The notes beneath the pieces are model-generated. The model was given only the letters and a program-made list of their open reading frames with translations, was not told the DNA's origin and searched no databases. Shown here in pieces: positions 6,897 through 16,325 of a stretch of DNA of 31,519 nt. The stretch covers positions 1-31,519 of the forward strand of contig DASTRY010000076.1 in assembly GCA_035760965.1 (NCBI GenBank), written 5' to 3'. How positions within the stretch are numbered: the first letter of the stretch is position 1; each line of letters opens with the position of its first letter. Made by a program: the position numbers and the translations under genes. The DNA is from JADGHX01 sp035760965. Lineage in GTDB: Bacteria > Pseudomonadota > Gammaproteobacteria > Steroidobacterales > Steroidobacteraceae.

Positions 6897-7858
6897 GAGG
6901 GCGATCGCTCCCGTCGCGGCGGCGCCAGCGCGGAATCGCCATGCTCGTCGCGATTCTGCTCGTCGCGTTCGCCACGATCCTGGCCGCCGCCATCGGCTTC
7001 AAGAGTGCGATGGCGGCGCGCCGCGGCGTGGCGACGCTCGCACTCGATCAGAGCGTGCTCGTTGCGGAAGCCGCAGAGGCGCTCGCCGCGTACGCCTTGC
7101 GCGAGGATGCCAAGGCCGGCAAGACGCTGGACTATCCGGGCGAAGCCTGGGGCCAGCCGGTCGGGCCTCTCGAAGTCCTGCCCGGCATCACGCTGGAAGC
7201 CTACGTGCAGGATGCGACGGGCAAGTTCAATCTCAACAGTCTGGTCGGCGCGGACGGCACGGTCGATCAGAACGCGCTCCACGATCTCGAGCACCTGATG
7301 ATGAACGTCGGCGTCGAGCCGAAGTGGGCCTCGCTGATCGCCGACTGGATCGACCCGGACAGCACGCCGCTGCCCGACGGGGCCGAAGACAGCGCCTATG
7401 CCACCCAGAATCCGCCCTACCGCGCGCCGAACACGTTCATCACCAGTCCCTCGGAGCTGCTCGCGCTGCCGGGATTCGGGCGCGACCGCTACCTGCGCCT
7501 CGGGCCTTTCGTCACCGCCCTGCCCCGCGATGCCACGATCAACGTCTGCACCGCTCCGGGCGAGGTGCTCGATGCGCTGATCGGCGAAGGGCACAAGGAA
7601 TTCAGCAGCGACCCGCAGCGGCTCGCGAAGAGTCGCGAGTCGGCGTGCTTCCCGACGCGCGATGAGTTCATGGCGTCGCTCGGTGGCGACCCCCAGGCGC
7701 AGCAGCGGCTCGGCGATCGTGTGAAGCAGACCTCGAGCTACTTCCGCCTCACGAGCGTCGTCACTATTGGCACTGCAGACTTCAACTTGTACAGTCTTTT
7801 GCAGCGGGACGCGACCGGCCAAGTGCACGTTCTGATGCGCTCTTTCACGCCGGATTAG
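6893..7858 (+). CDS. gspK: Type II secretion pseudopilus tip protein GspK
   Basis: This 321-residue protein caps the pseudopilus. The N-terminus reads RQRG/IAMLVAILLVAFATILAA, a prepilin-type site where mature position 5 is Val rather than Glu; loss of that glutamate is characteristic of GspK and fits its place at the tip. The large globular part has the GspK hallmarks DATGKFNLNSLVG (near residue 105), LIADWIDPD (near 149), the proline-rich NPPYRAPNTFI and a SELLALPGF helix-hairpin-helix-like segment. The ATG at 6893 overlaps the gspJ stop by four bases; a longer in-frame reading upstream is antisense-free but runs through gspJ and is rejected. Length is typical. Confidence 0.94.
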   Translation: MRGRSLPSRRRQRGIAMLVAILLVAFATILAAAIGFKSAMAARRGVATLALDQSVLVAEAAEALAAYALREDAKAGKTLDYPGEAWGQPVGPLEVLPGITLEAYVQDATGKFNLNSLVGADGTVDQNALHDLEHLMMNVGVEPKWASLIADWIDPDSTPLPDGAEDSAYATQNPPYRAPNTFITSPSELLALPGFGRDRYLRLGPFVTALPRDATINVCTAPGEVLDALIGEGHKEFSSDPQRLAKSRESACFPTRDEFMASLGGDPQAQQRLGDRVKQTSSYFRLTSVVTIGTADFNLYSLLQRDATGQVHVLMRSFTPD

Positions 7859-7878
7859 GTTTCACCTCGGAGAGTAAA

Positions 7879-9123
7879 TTGGCCGACTGGCTCTTGTTGA
7901 GATTGCCGCGCAACCCCGGCGAGGAGATCAGCTGGATCCTCGCGGACGGGCGTGGCAGTGCCATCACCGCGCCGCAGACCGGTCCGCTCGTCGACATCGC
8001 GCCGCGCGCCGTGGGCCGCCGCGTATGCGTGCTGGTGCCCGGCACAGACGTGCTGCTCGCCGAGCCCGAAGTCCCGGTCAAGGCGGGGACGAAGCTCCAG
8101 CAGGTCGTGCCCTACGCGCTCGAAGAGCAGCTGGCGGAGGACATCGACGATCTGCACTTCGCGATCGGCAAGCGCTCCGGCAATTCGATCACCACGCCGG
8201 TCGCCGTCGTCTCGCACGCGCTGATGGACGACTGGCTCACGATACTGAAGGCGGCGGGCATCACGCCCGACATGATGTACGCCGACAGCGAGCTGCTTCC
8301 GGAAAACCCGGGGCACGCGGTCGCGCTGCTCGAGGACGACGTCATCACCGTGCGCCCGCCGGTCGGCCCGACGATCTGCATGCCCACGGACGCGCTCTCC
8401 GAAGCCCTGGACATTGCGCGCCACGCCGGCCAGACCGGCGAACAGAGCGGCCGCGGCTTGATCCTCTACACTGGCGCCGCCGAGTGGCAGCACTACTCGC
8501 CGCGCATCGAGAAGGCGCGCGATCAGTTCGACGGCATCAAGGTGCAGCTCCTGACGGGCGGTCCTCTGCCCCTCTTCGTGCAGCAGCTGCCGATTGCGCG
8601 CGCGACCAACCTGTTGCAGGGCCGATATGCCCAGCAGAATCCGCGCGCGGTCGGGTGGCGTTCGTGGCGGGTCGCCGCCATCCTGCTTGCGGCGCTCATC
8701 GGGTTGCACATCGCCGGCAAGGCAGGCGAGCTCTTCATGTTGAAGCGCGCGGAGAAGACGGTCGACGCGTCGATCGATGAAGCCTTCCGCGCGGCCATGC
8801 CGGGCGAGCAGAACACCATCAACGCGCGCAGACGCATGGAGCAGCGGCTCGCTACCGTACGCAGCGGCGGTGGTGGCGGACTGCTCGATGCGCTCGGCGC
8901 CGTCGTTACAGCGCGCAGCGCGGCGCCGTCGACGGTCGTGCAGTCGCTCAGCTATCGCAACGGTGCTCTGGAGCTGAAGATCGCCGGGCCCGATGCGGAC
9001 AGTCTCGAACGCATCAATCAAGCCTTGAGCAGCAACGGCTGGAACGCCGAATTCATCGGCGGCAATGTCGTGGCCGAGGGCGGCTACGAAGGCCGCGTCC
9101 AGATCAAGCCGCGGGGCTCGTGA
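7879..9123 (+). CDS. gspL: Type II secretion inner-membrane protein GspL
   Basis: This 414-residue protein links the cytosolic ATPase GspE to the periplasm. The N-terminal ~240 residues form the cytoplasmic actin-like domain (opening WLLLRLPRNPGEEISWI, with a VVPYALEEQLAEDIDDLHF segment near 76-94). A single membrane helix lies near residues 262-285 (VAAILLAALIGLHIAG), and the C-terminal ferredoxin-like periplasmic domain follows. The start is TTG at 7879 with GGAGAG eight to ten bases upstream; no ATG fits. It begins 20 bases after gspK and overlaps gspM at its stop. gspE is not in this window, so the partner ATPase must be encoded elsewhere. Confidence 0.92.
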   Translation: MADWLLLRLPRNPGEEISWILADGRGSAITAPQTGPLVDIAPRAVGRRVCVLVPGTDVLLAEPEVPVKAGTKLQQVVPYALEEQLAEDIDDLHFAIGKRSGNSITTPVAVVSHALMDDWLTILKAAGITPDMMYADSELLPENPGHAVALLEDDVITVRPPVGPTICMPTDALSEALDIARHAGQTGEQSGRGLILYTGAAEWQHYSPRIEKARDQFDGIKVQLLTGGPLPLFVQQLPIARATNLLQGRYAQQNPRAVGWRSWRVAAILLAALIGLHIAGKAGELFMLKRAEKTVDASIDEAFRAAMPGEQNTINARRRMEQRLATVRSGGGGGLLDALGAVVTARSAAPSTVVQSLSYRNGALELKIAGPDADSLERINQALSSNGWNAEFIGGNVVAEGGYEGRVQIKPRGS

Positions 9124-9596
9124 TGAGAATCGACCTCGCCAATATGAACGAGCGCGAGCGCCGCATGGTGCTCTTCGGCGGGATCGCCGCGGTGGTCCTG
9201 CTCATCTTCGGCATCGTGCTGCCGCTCGAGAGCTCGGTCTCGAAGGCGCAAGCGCGCGTCGAGAAGAAGCAGGCGGACCTGCAGTGGATGCGTGCAGTCG
9301 GGCCGGAGCTCGCGAGCGCCGGGCCGGCGGTTGCGCGACCGACCTCGAACGAATCATTGCTCGTGATCGTCGATCGCGCAGCGCGCGAATCCGGCCTGGG
9401 TAACGCGTTGGTCAACAGCGAGCCGAGTGGGCAGAACGGCCTGCGGGTGCGACTGGAGAAGGCGCCGTTCGGCTTGATCGTCGGCTGGCTCGCACGCCTC
9501 GCCGATCAGCACGGCATTCGCGTCGAGTCCGCGACGATGGACAACGCGGGCGAGCCCGGAGTCGTGAACGCAGGTCTGGTGTTGCGCACTCAATGA
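9123..9596 (+). CDS. gspM: Type II secretion inner-membrane protein GspM
   Basis: This 157-residue bitopic protein stabilises GspL in the assembly platform. It shows the usual layout: a short cytosolic start with NERERRMVLFGG, one membrane helix near residues 17-35 (AAVVLLIFGIVLPL), a periplasmic coiled-coil-like stretch rich in Lys, Gln and Glu (VSKAQARVEKKQADLQWM), and a small ferredoxin-like domain with LRVRLEKAPFGLIVGWLARL near 107-126. The ATG at 9123 overlaps the gspL stop as TGATG; a GTG one codon earlier (9120) is equally possible. It overlaps gspN by four bases. Length matches GspM. Confidence 0.9.
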   Translation: MRIDLANMNERERRMVLFGGIAAVVLLIFGIVLPLESSVSKAQARVEKKQADLQWMRAVGPELASAGPAVARPTSNESLLVIVDRAARESGLGNALVNSEPSGQNGLRVRLEKAPFGLIVGWLARLADQHGIRVESATMDNAGEPGVVNAGLVLRTQ

Positions 9597-10336
9597 AGCG
9601 CGGCATCTGGATCACGCTGCTCGCGATCGTTGCGTTCGCGGCCATTCTCATCGCGCGGCTGCCGGTCAGCTGGGTGTCCGGCTTCATTCCAAAGAACGTG
9701 ACCTGTGCCGAGCTTGCCGGCACGGTGTGGGACGGCTCATGCAGCGGCTTCGTCGCGCAGAACGTCCGTCTGGACGGCGTGAGCTGGCAGCTGCGGCCGC
9801 TCGCCCTCTTCGGACGCAAGCTGGCCGGGCACGTCGAGCTCACGCGCGGCACGAGCTACGTGCGCGGCGACATCGAAGCCAAGTCCGGCGGCACGCTCGC
9901 CGCGCGCAATCTGCAGGCGGACATGCCGCTCGACCCGGCGTTGATTCCGCAACTGCCGCGCGACCTGTCCGGCACCGTGCGCGCGAACCTGCAATCGCTG
10001 CAGGTCGAAGACGGTGCGATCACGGGCGTGCAAGGGCTCGTGGAGGCTCACGATCTCGCGCAGATGTCGGCAGGGCAACGAATGGCGCTGGGCAACTACA
10101 CGCTCACCTTTCCGCCGGCCGATCCGGGCAAGGAGCCGGTCGGGCGTCTCCAGAGCACCAGCGGGCCCCTGAAGGTGGACGGCACGCTGCGGCTCACTCG
10201 CGAGCCGGGGTTCGTTCTCGAAGGGCTGGTTGCCGCAGGCCCGGACGCGTCGCCGCAGCTCGTGAAGGAGCTGAGCTATCTCGGGTCGCCCGACGCGCAG
10301 GGGCGCCGCCCGTTCTCGGTTGCGGCGACCTTCTAG
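9593..10336 (+). CDS. gspN: Type II secretion protein GspN
   Basis: This 247-residue protein ends the gsp operon. It has one N-terminal membrane helix (residues 5-21, WITLLAIVAFAAILIARLP) and a beta-rich periplasmic domain containing the GspN signatures LAGTVWDGSC (42-51) and a late GPLKVDGTLRLT strand pair. GspN is an accessory inner-membrane component, present in only some T2SS such as those of Xanthomonas; its exact job is not settled. The ATG overlaps the gspM stop by four bases. In Xanthomonas gspD follows gspN, but here the operon stops and the next gene converges from the other strand 26 bases away. Confidence 0.87.
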   Translation: MKRGIWITLLAIVAFAAILIARLPVSWVSGFIPKNVTCAELAGTVWDGSCSGFVAQNVRLDGVSWQLRPLALFGRKLAGHVELTRGTSYVRGDIEAKSGGTLAARNLQADMPLDPALIPQLPRDLSGTVRANLQSLQVEDGAITGVQGLVEAHDLAQMSAGQRMALGNYTLTFPPADPGKEPVGRLQSTSGPLKVDGTLRLTREPGFVLEGLVAAGPDASPQLVKELSYLGSPDAQGRRPFSVAATF

Positions 10337-10351
10337 CGCGCACTAGCGCGC
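10336..10351. terminator. Short hairpin between converging gspN and addA
   Basis: GCGCGC at 10336-10341 pairs with GCGCGC at 10346-10351 around a four-base loop, in the 26-base gap between two converging genes. There is no T run on either strand, so any termination would be weak or factor-dependent. Confidence 0.3.
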
Positions 10352-10362
10352 GCGAACGCGTT

Positions 10363-13300
10363 CTACAGCTCTCGCAGCTCGCTCAGCAGCGGAAAGTACA
10401 GCGCCGCCCTCACCGGCCCGCTGCCCAACGCGCGCGCCAACGCGATGTTTCTCTCGAGCTGCGGCCGATAGCGCGCCAGCTCCTCCGCGAGGAACGCCTC
10501 GAGATTGCCGCCCTCGTGACGGCTCGTCTTGAAGTCGATGACCCAGCGCGTGCCGCTCGCGTCGACGAACGTCCGGTCGATGATGATGTTGAGCAACTGC
10601 CCGTCCGCGACGCCGGTGAGCGCGAGCTCGCTGCGCGCGTCACGGTGCTCGCTGGAGAAGATCCAGCGTCCGCGCTCGTCGTTCAACGTGCGAATGAGCG
10701 CTTCTTGCACGGTGCGCGTAGCGCCCTCGAGATCCTTCTCCGGCACGCCGTGACGGCGCAGCTGATGCAGATAGTTGTCCCTCTGGCGCTCGATGTCCTC
10801 AGCGGTCGGCAGCTGGGGCGCCGAGGCGAAGCGTTCGAGCGCCGCGTGCACCACCGTGCCGATGTGGCGGGACGTTTCGCCGACCCAGCTGAATTGCGGC
10901 GGTTCGAGCGAGCGATTGGTGATCGGCAGCCGCTCGCGGGTGGCGGCGGGCTCGATGACCGGCGGGCGCCAATCGACTCGCAGCCTGCGGAGGACGCGGG
11001 GCGTGGGCTGGATGACGTCCACGTTGGGCGCCGCCTCGCCTTCGATCTCGAAATCACGGCCGACCACCGGCCACAAGCAGCGGAGCATCGTGCCGGCGCG
11101 CGTCTCGACAGTGCCGTCGGGGCGCAGCTTGGGTGCGCCGGTGAGATGGAGCGAGCGCTTCGCGCGCGTCATCGCGACGTACAGCAATCTCGCCTGCTCG
11201 TGCGCACCGCGTGCGGCCATGAGGCGCTTCAGATACGCGTTCAATTCGCCGCCTTCGGCATCGCCGATGGCTGGCACCGGTGCCATCAAGAGATCGCTGC
11301 CCTGCCCTGCGCGCGGCAGATCGAGCCAGCGCAGCAGCGGGTCGCGATCGCGATTGGGCATGCGCTCTAGCGCGGGCAGGAAGACGTGGTCGAACTCGAG
11401 TCCCTTCGCGCGATGAATCGTCATCACCTGCACGGGATTCGCGGTGCGCGCGCGCGGCTCGGCAAAGAGGTCGGCCACGACGGCATCGATATCTTGCGGG
11501 CCGCGCCACTCGCCGCGCGCGACGAAGTCCCCCAGGGCGGTGAAGAAAGCTCGCGCATGCGCGAGGTCCTCGCGCGGATACGCGTCGGACCCGCCGAGGC
11601 GGAGCCACACGGCTTCGAGCCATTCGCTGAGAGGCATGCGATTGCGGGACCGCAGCGCCTCCTCGAGCACGGCACGCACGCGCGCGAGGCGCTCGCGATC
11701 GTTCGGTTCGCAACGGGCCAGCCGTTCCGGATCGGCGAGAGCTTCCCAGAGCAGCAGCGAGTCATAGCGCCGCGACAGCGCCGTGAGTGTCGGCAGCGAC
11801 ACGCCGCACCAAGGCGCGCGCAGGATGGCAAGCCACGCCGTGCGATCGCCGAGGTGATGCAACGCGCGCAGCAGCGAGACGAGATCGCGCACGATCGAAA
11901 GGTCGCGCAGCGGCACGAGGTCCACGCCGATCGCGTCGATACCCGCCGCTTCGAGGGCGGCCATGATCGGCGGCGCGTGCGCGCGCGAAGCGACCAGAAT
12001 CGCGACCTGATCGGTGCTCGAGGCCGTGCCGATCTCGGCGATCTTCCGTGCGATGAATTGGGCTTCGGCAGCGCGGTCGCCGGCGAACAGCGTGAGCCCG
12101 ATCGCGGGGCCGGGCTGCTCGGCGCGTGCGGGCAAGCTGTGCGTGAACGCCACTGCGCTCGCCCGAACGTCGTCCGCGGGCGGGAAGAGCTGCGAGCACG
12201 TGTTGTTGGTCCACTCGACCAACGCCGGCGCCGAGCGGAAGTTGCGCGTCAGCTGCAGTGATTCGAGGCGGATGGGGCCGATGCCCTCGTCGCGCGCGCG
12301 CAGGAACAAGCCGACTTCCGCCTCCCGGAACTGATAGATCGACTGCATCGGGTCGCCAACCGCGAACAGCGTGCGGCCATCGCCCGGTTCCCAGCCCGCA
12401 GTGAGCGCTTCGAGCAGCTCGAACTGCGCGAGCGAGGTGTCCTGAAACTCGTCGATGAGGATATGCCGCAGCTCGAGCCCTGTTCGCAGCGCGAGATCCG
12501 TGGGCGCTTCGGCCTCGACCAGCGCCTGGCGCGCAGCGCCCGCGACATACGTGTAGTCGACACGACCCTCGGCCGCGAACTCGACTTGCAGTTGAGCGGC
12601 GGCCACTCTCAGCACCCGCGACAGCGCTTCGATCGCTTGTGCGTCCGCCGGCGTGAGCGCCGGCGCCGGCATGACCTTGATCCTCGCCAGCAGCTCCTGC
12701 GCGGCCGGCTGAGTCTTCAGCAGGTCGATGCAGGACTTCAGCTGTTGTTTCGCGGCCGGATGCTCGAAGACCTCACCGAGCGCTTTCGTGATTTGCACTC
12801 GCCAAGCGTCTTCCTTCGTCAGCGTCAGTGTCGCAAGACGCTTCCAGGCGTGCATGTGATCGGCTTCGGCGCCGAGCGGCCCGACGTTCGGCAGTCCACT
12901 TGCCGTATTGCGTAGCGCCGCAGGCAATTGCGCGCACACGCTTGCCAGGAATTCCTCCGTGATCGTCCGCAGGCTCGCGTTGACCCGCTCGGTCAATGCT
13001 TTCTCGCCGTGTCGCATGAGGTGCGGCAACCAGTGCCCGCGCTTCGCGAGCATCTGCGCCAGAAGCCGCTCGACGTTGTCCCAGCGATTGTCGATGCGCT
13101 CGAACAGCAGCTCGATGTCCGCGGCGAGTGCCTCGTCCGTCTCGCCGATGATCAGCACGCGCCGCGCGGCCCGCCGGTACAGCTCTTCGGGACGCTCGGC
13201 CACAACGAGCGCTCCGCCGGCGCGCGCTGCAAGCGGCAGCTGGCTGGCAAGCCAATAGTTGAACGAGTCGATCGTCTGAATGCGCAGTCGGCCCGGATTC

Positions 13301-13662
13301 TTCAGCAGTCCCCACCCGCGCGCCGCATCGCGCGCGCGCACCGCGTCCGCCAGCTTGCGCAGCCGTGGCGCTTGCGGGTTCTTGGCGTCGATCTCTCCGA
13401 GCAGCGCCTTGGAAACGCGCTCGCGCATCTCGGCCGCCGCCTTGCGCGTGAACGTGATGGCGAGAATCTCTTCCGGACTGTCGACGTGAGCGAGCAGGCA
13501 CAGCAGGCGCTGCGTCAGCACGGTCGTCTTGCCCGAGCCGGCCGGCGCGCGCAGGAGGATCGACCGTCGCGGGTCGATCGCATGCTCGCGCGCAAGGTCG
13601 TCCGTCGCCGCGAGCGTCGCGACGGGCGCACCTTCGAGCGGCAGTGACATCTGCTCACTCAT
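10363..13662 (-). CDS. addA: AddA-type UvrD-family helicase with RecB-type nuclease domain
   Basis: This 1099-residue protein is the motor subunit of an AddAB-like complex that resects double-strand breaks for recombination. Superfamily 1 helicase motifs are visible: Walker A APAGSGKTT at 39-47, motif Ia ITFTRKAAAEMRER near 69, motif II LIDEFQDTS with Asp404-Glu405, motif III VGDPMQSIYQFR near 435, motif V MTIHRAKGLEFDHVFLP, and motif VI LYVAMTRAKRSLHLTG. The C-terminal PD-(D/E)XK nuclease has VVHAALERF, Asp1029 (IIIDRTF), Asp1043-Phe-Lys1045 and a late Tyr-Arg-Pro-Gln-Leu near 1065. It overlaps the partner gene by eight bases, so expression is coupled. RecB is the alternative, but RecC and RecD are absent and the partner is AddB-like. 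Confidence 0.88.
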   Translation of the reverse strand: MSEQMSLPLEGAPVATLAATDDLAREHAIDPRRSILLRAPAGSGKTTVLTQRLLCLLAHVDSPEEILAITFTRKAAAEMRERVSKALLGEIDAKNPQAPRLRKLADAVRARDAARGWGLLKNPGRLRIQTIDSFNYWLASQLPLAARAGGALVVAERPEELYRRAARRVLIIGETDEALAADIELLFERIDNRWDNVERLLAQMLAKRGHWLPHLMRHGEKALTERVNASLRTITEEFLASVCAQLPAALRNTASGLPNVGPLGAEADHMHAWKRLATLTLTKEDAWRVQITKALGEVFEHPAAKQQLKSCIDLLKTQPAAQELLARIKVMPAPALTPADAQAIEALSRVLRVAAAQLQVEFAAEGRVDYTYVAGAARQALVEAEAPTDLALRTGLELRHILIDEFQDTSLAQFELLEALTAGWEPGDGRTLFAVGDPMQSIYQFREAEVGLFLRARDEGIGPIRLESLQLTRNFRSAPALVEWTNNTCSQLFPPADDVRASAVAFTHSLPARAEQPGPAIGLTLFAGDRAAEAQFIARKIAEIGTASSTDQVAILVASRAHAPPIMAALEAAGIDAIGVDLVPLRDLSIVRDLVSLLRALHHLGDRTAWLAILRAPWCGVSLPTLTALSRRYDSLLLWEALADPERLARCEPNDRERLARVRAVLEEALRSRNRMPLSEWLEAVWLRLGGSDAYPREDLAHARAFFTALGDFVARGEWRGPQDIDAVVADLFAEPRARTANPVQVMTIHRAKGLEFDHVFLPALERMPNRDRDPLLRWLDLPRAGQGSDLLMAPVPAIGDAEGGELNAYLKRLMAARGAHEQARLLYVAMTRAKRSLHLTGAPKLRPDGTVETRAGTMLRCLWPVVGRDFEIEGEAAPNVDVIQPTPRVLRRLRVDWRPPVIEPAATRERLPITNRSLEPPQFSWVGETSRHIGTVVHAALERFASAPQLPTAEDIERQRDNYLHQLRRHGVPEKDLEGATRTVQEALIRTLNDERGRWIFSSEHRDARSELALTGVADGQLLNIIIDRTFVDASGTRWVIDFKTSRHEGGNLEAFLAEELARYRPQLERNIALARALGSGPVRAALYFPLLSELREL

Positions 13663-16324
13663 CGATGTTCTGCTCCACGGCGGTGGCAGAGGCGTCGGAG
13701 ATGCGGCAGATGCTCACGACGTGACAGTACTCGCAGGCCTTCGGACGCGGGTCGACGGGCGCCTTTCCGGCGACGAAGTCCGCGGCGAGCCGGTCGATTC
13801 GCGCGCGCCACTCCCGTTGCCAGTGCGTCCACGCGTCCTCTTCCGCATCGGGGCTCTGCTCGACGCCGCGCACCTTGGGCAGCAACGACGCGTCCTTCGC
13901 GATGCCGTCGAAGCGCACGTCGCGCGCGGTGACGCTCACAGTGGACATCGCGACCGTCTCGTCTCCGACGGCGGCGAGATACGCGAGCAGCTGCGGATGC
14001 GAAGGACGATCGGAATACCAGTCGCCGGGGATGGCGCGGCCGCTCTTGTAGTCGAGAATCGCGAACCCGCCGGTGCCGAGCTCATCCACCCGATCGATGC
14101 GGATGTGCAGCTCCGCGCCGGCGAGACGCAGCGTGCGCTCGAGCTCCCTCTCGCGCACGGTGAACGGCGCGCGCTTGCGTTCGAGCTCGCACAGGCTGCG
14201 GATGAGCCGCATGGCGCGCCGGCACTCGCGCCGGTTCACGGCCGGTCGGGCATCGGCCCGCGACGGTCCCATGATCTCCGCTGCTGCCTCATCCACGCAG
14301 CGCGCGATGAGCGCGTCGAGCGCTTCGCTCGAGTGAGCGAGCAAGCCGGACGAGCTCTTCAGCACACCCCAGAGCTTCTCGAGCGCCGAGTGCAACAAGC
14401 GCCCGCGGGTGTCGGCGGCAACGCCCGGCTCGGGGCCATCCATCTCGCTGCTTCCGAGTCGCAGCTCGCCGTAGGCGCGGAACGGACACGAGTTCTGCAG
14501 CTCGACGCTGCGCGTGCCCGAAGGCACACGCACCGACAGGTCCCACGGCGTGCCGACACGATCGTCGATGCATTCCGTCATGTCCTCGCGGCGCACGCGC
14601 AGAGGCAGCCACAAGGACGGCGCCGCTTCCGCGGTCGCTGCCTTCTCGAGGAACGTTTCGAGCAATGGGCTCGGCGCGAGCTGCACGTCCTCCGCACGCA
14701 GCGGTGCACTCAGCACGAGGTGCGGAGTCGATGCGCGCCACGCCGTCAGCAGTGCCTGCGCTTCGGCCGCTCGGCCGGCGGCTGTCGCGCTCGGAACACC
14801 CGCGGCAATCTGCGCGTCGAGCGGCAAGAAGGGATCGGGCTGCACCGGTTGCGGCCAAACATCGGCATGCAGGCCGGCAACCCACACGCCGTCGTAGCGA
14901 ACGATCGGATCGGCAAACTGCGGGGCGATCGTGACCAGCGCATCTCCGCTAGCCGGCCGAAACGACGTGCGCGATGCGAGCTCGGCGAGCCAACCCACCG
15001 CCTCCTCGCGCGAAATCACTCCGGCGACCGTCGCGAGCTGACCGAAGTCGTCCAGCAGCTCGGTGAAGCGCGCGCGCGTTTGCTCCTCGTCGCTGTCGAG
15101 CGTGCGGTCGCCGGGCCAGTGAAGCGCCGCGAGTGCGTTGTCGAACCGCTCGGACCATTGGCGGGGCGTGGTGCGCGCGACATTCAGCTCACGCAGCGCC
15201 TGGTCGATCTGGGCGCTCAGCGCTCGGCCCGCACTCGCAAGCGAGTCCGGCAGCGCGCTGAATGCGCCGAGCAGCTCACGGGGTGTGATCTCGAGTTGCG
15301 CGCGCTCACGCAGCCATAAATCCAGCTTCGCGCGCGCGGTTTCCGGGATCGCCCAATACGGCGCGCACAGCCAGGCGCTGAGCTCGGCGAACTCCGCACC
15401 GTTCGCGAGCCATGCGAGTCCGCGCAGCGCATGCGCGACGAGCGGAGCACGCGACAACGGCAGCCCGCCTTCGAGTGCGACGAGCGCTGCGCCGCCATCT
15501 GCGGCGGCGAGCTTGCCTGAAAGCGCTCGGCCCGGATCGACGCTCTGCGCGATCAACGTCGCGAGCCGTTCGCGCGCCTCGGGTGCGCCCGGTGCCACAA
15601 CCAGAAGTCGCGCGTCGCCTTGTGCGTCGAGCCGCTCGCGACACCACTCGGCGATCCGTTCCAGCTCCTCCGCAGCGTCGGTTGCGAGCACGGCGCGCGT
15701 TTCGTTATGCGCGACGTCGCCGGCAATGCGCATGCGTGTACTGCACCCCTCCGCAGAGCGGGTCTGCGCGAGCGCCGTGAAGCTGGGCGTTTCCTGCGTG
15801 AAGCCGACTGCAAGGAGCGGCCGAGCACCGCCAAGGCACTTCAACTCCGCAGCCAACTCCGCGGCGGTCGCTGCGCCGAGCGCACGCATTCTCTGCGCCA
15901 CGCTCCGGTGAACGTCGGCCAGCAAGCGCTCTTCGCTGCCGGGCGCGCCGCGTGTGCGCGCCAGCGAGATTCTGTACTCGTGCGCGAGCTGACTCGCGCG
16001 ACGCAGACTGTCTGCGAGCAGCCCGCGCGCCACCAGCTCCAGATCGTCGGTGTGCTCGGCCGCAGCCTGGCGCCAGAGGAACCACTCTTCCGCGGTGCCG
16101 AGCAACCGCGGGAGCTTCTCGCCCGATGCGGCGCGCCGTTCGATCTCGCGGGCTTTCCAGGCTTCGAGCGGCAATACGTCGGGCGTTTGCCAGACGTACC
16201 GTTTGCGCGCGAGCGCGTCCGCGGCGTAGGCGAGCCGAACCGCTTCGGACCTCTGACGAGACGGTACGACGACCGTCTCCCCCTGCTCTATTGCCTGGAG
16301 AACGTCCTGTGGAAGGCTGATCAA
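13655..16324 (-). CDS. AddB-like nuclease subunit with Fe-S cysteines
   Basis: This 889-residue protein is the likely partner of the preceding-strand helicase. Its C-terminal third is a RecB-family nuclease: His645 (RLLHSALEKLW), Asp744 (RIDRVDE), Asp758-Tyr-Lys760 (LDYKSG) and Gln778-Leu-Leu-Ala-Tyr. Around it are four cysteines in the AddB/Cas4 arrangement, Cys613 (NSCPFRAYGELRL) and Cys864-x2-Cys867-x5-Cys873, expected to hold a 4Fe-4S cluster. The N-terminal part is related to inactive helicase domains: no Walker A motif is visible at the start (VVVPSRQRSEAVR instead). A GLHADVWPQPVQPDPFLPL stretch near 484-502 is typical of this group of predicted DNA repair proteins. The start is TTG at 16324, one base after the alaA stop; no ATG is available nearby. 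Confidence 0.85.
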   Translation of the reverse strand: MISLPQDVLQAIEQGETVVVPSRQRSEAVRLAYAADALARKRYVWQTPDVLPLEAWKAREIERRAASGEKLPRLLGTAEEWFLWRQAAAEHTDDLELVARGLLADSLRRASQLAHEYRISLARTRGAPGSEERLLADVHRSVAQRMRALGAATAAELAAELKCLGGARPLLAVGFTQETPSFTALAQTRSAEGCSTRMRIAGDVAHNETRAVLATDAAEELERIAEWCRERLDAQGDARLLVVAPGAPEARERLATLIAQSVDPGRALSGKLAAADGGAALVALEGGLPLSRAPLVAHALRGLAWLANGAEFAELSAWLCAPYWAIPETARAKLDLWLRERAQLEITPRELLGAFSALPDSLASAGRALSAQIDQALRELNVARTTPRQWSERFDNALAALHWPGDRTLDSDEEQTRARFTELLDDFGQLATVAGVISREEAVGWLAELASRTSFRPASGDALVTIAPQFADPIVRYDGVWVAGLHADVWPQPVQPDPFLPLDAQIAAGVPSATAAGRAAEAQALLTAWRASTPHLVLSAPLRAEDVQLAPSPLLETFLEKAATAEAAPSLWLPLRVRREDMTECIDDRVGTPWDLSVRVPSGTRSVELQNSCPFRAYGELRLGSSEMDGPEPGVAADTRGRLLHSALEKLWGVLKSSSGLLAHSSEALDALIARCVDEAAAEIMGPSRADARPAVNRRECRRAMRLIRSLCELERKRAPFTVRERELERTLRLAGAELHIRIDRVDELGTGGFAILDYKSGRAIPGDWYSDRPSHPQLLAYLAAVGDETVAMSTVSVTARDVRFDGIAKDASLLPKVRGVEQSPDAEEDAWTHWQREWRARIDRLAADFVAGKAPVDPRPKACEYCHVVSICRISDASATAVEQNIDE

Positions 16325-16325
16325 C

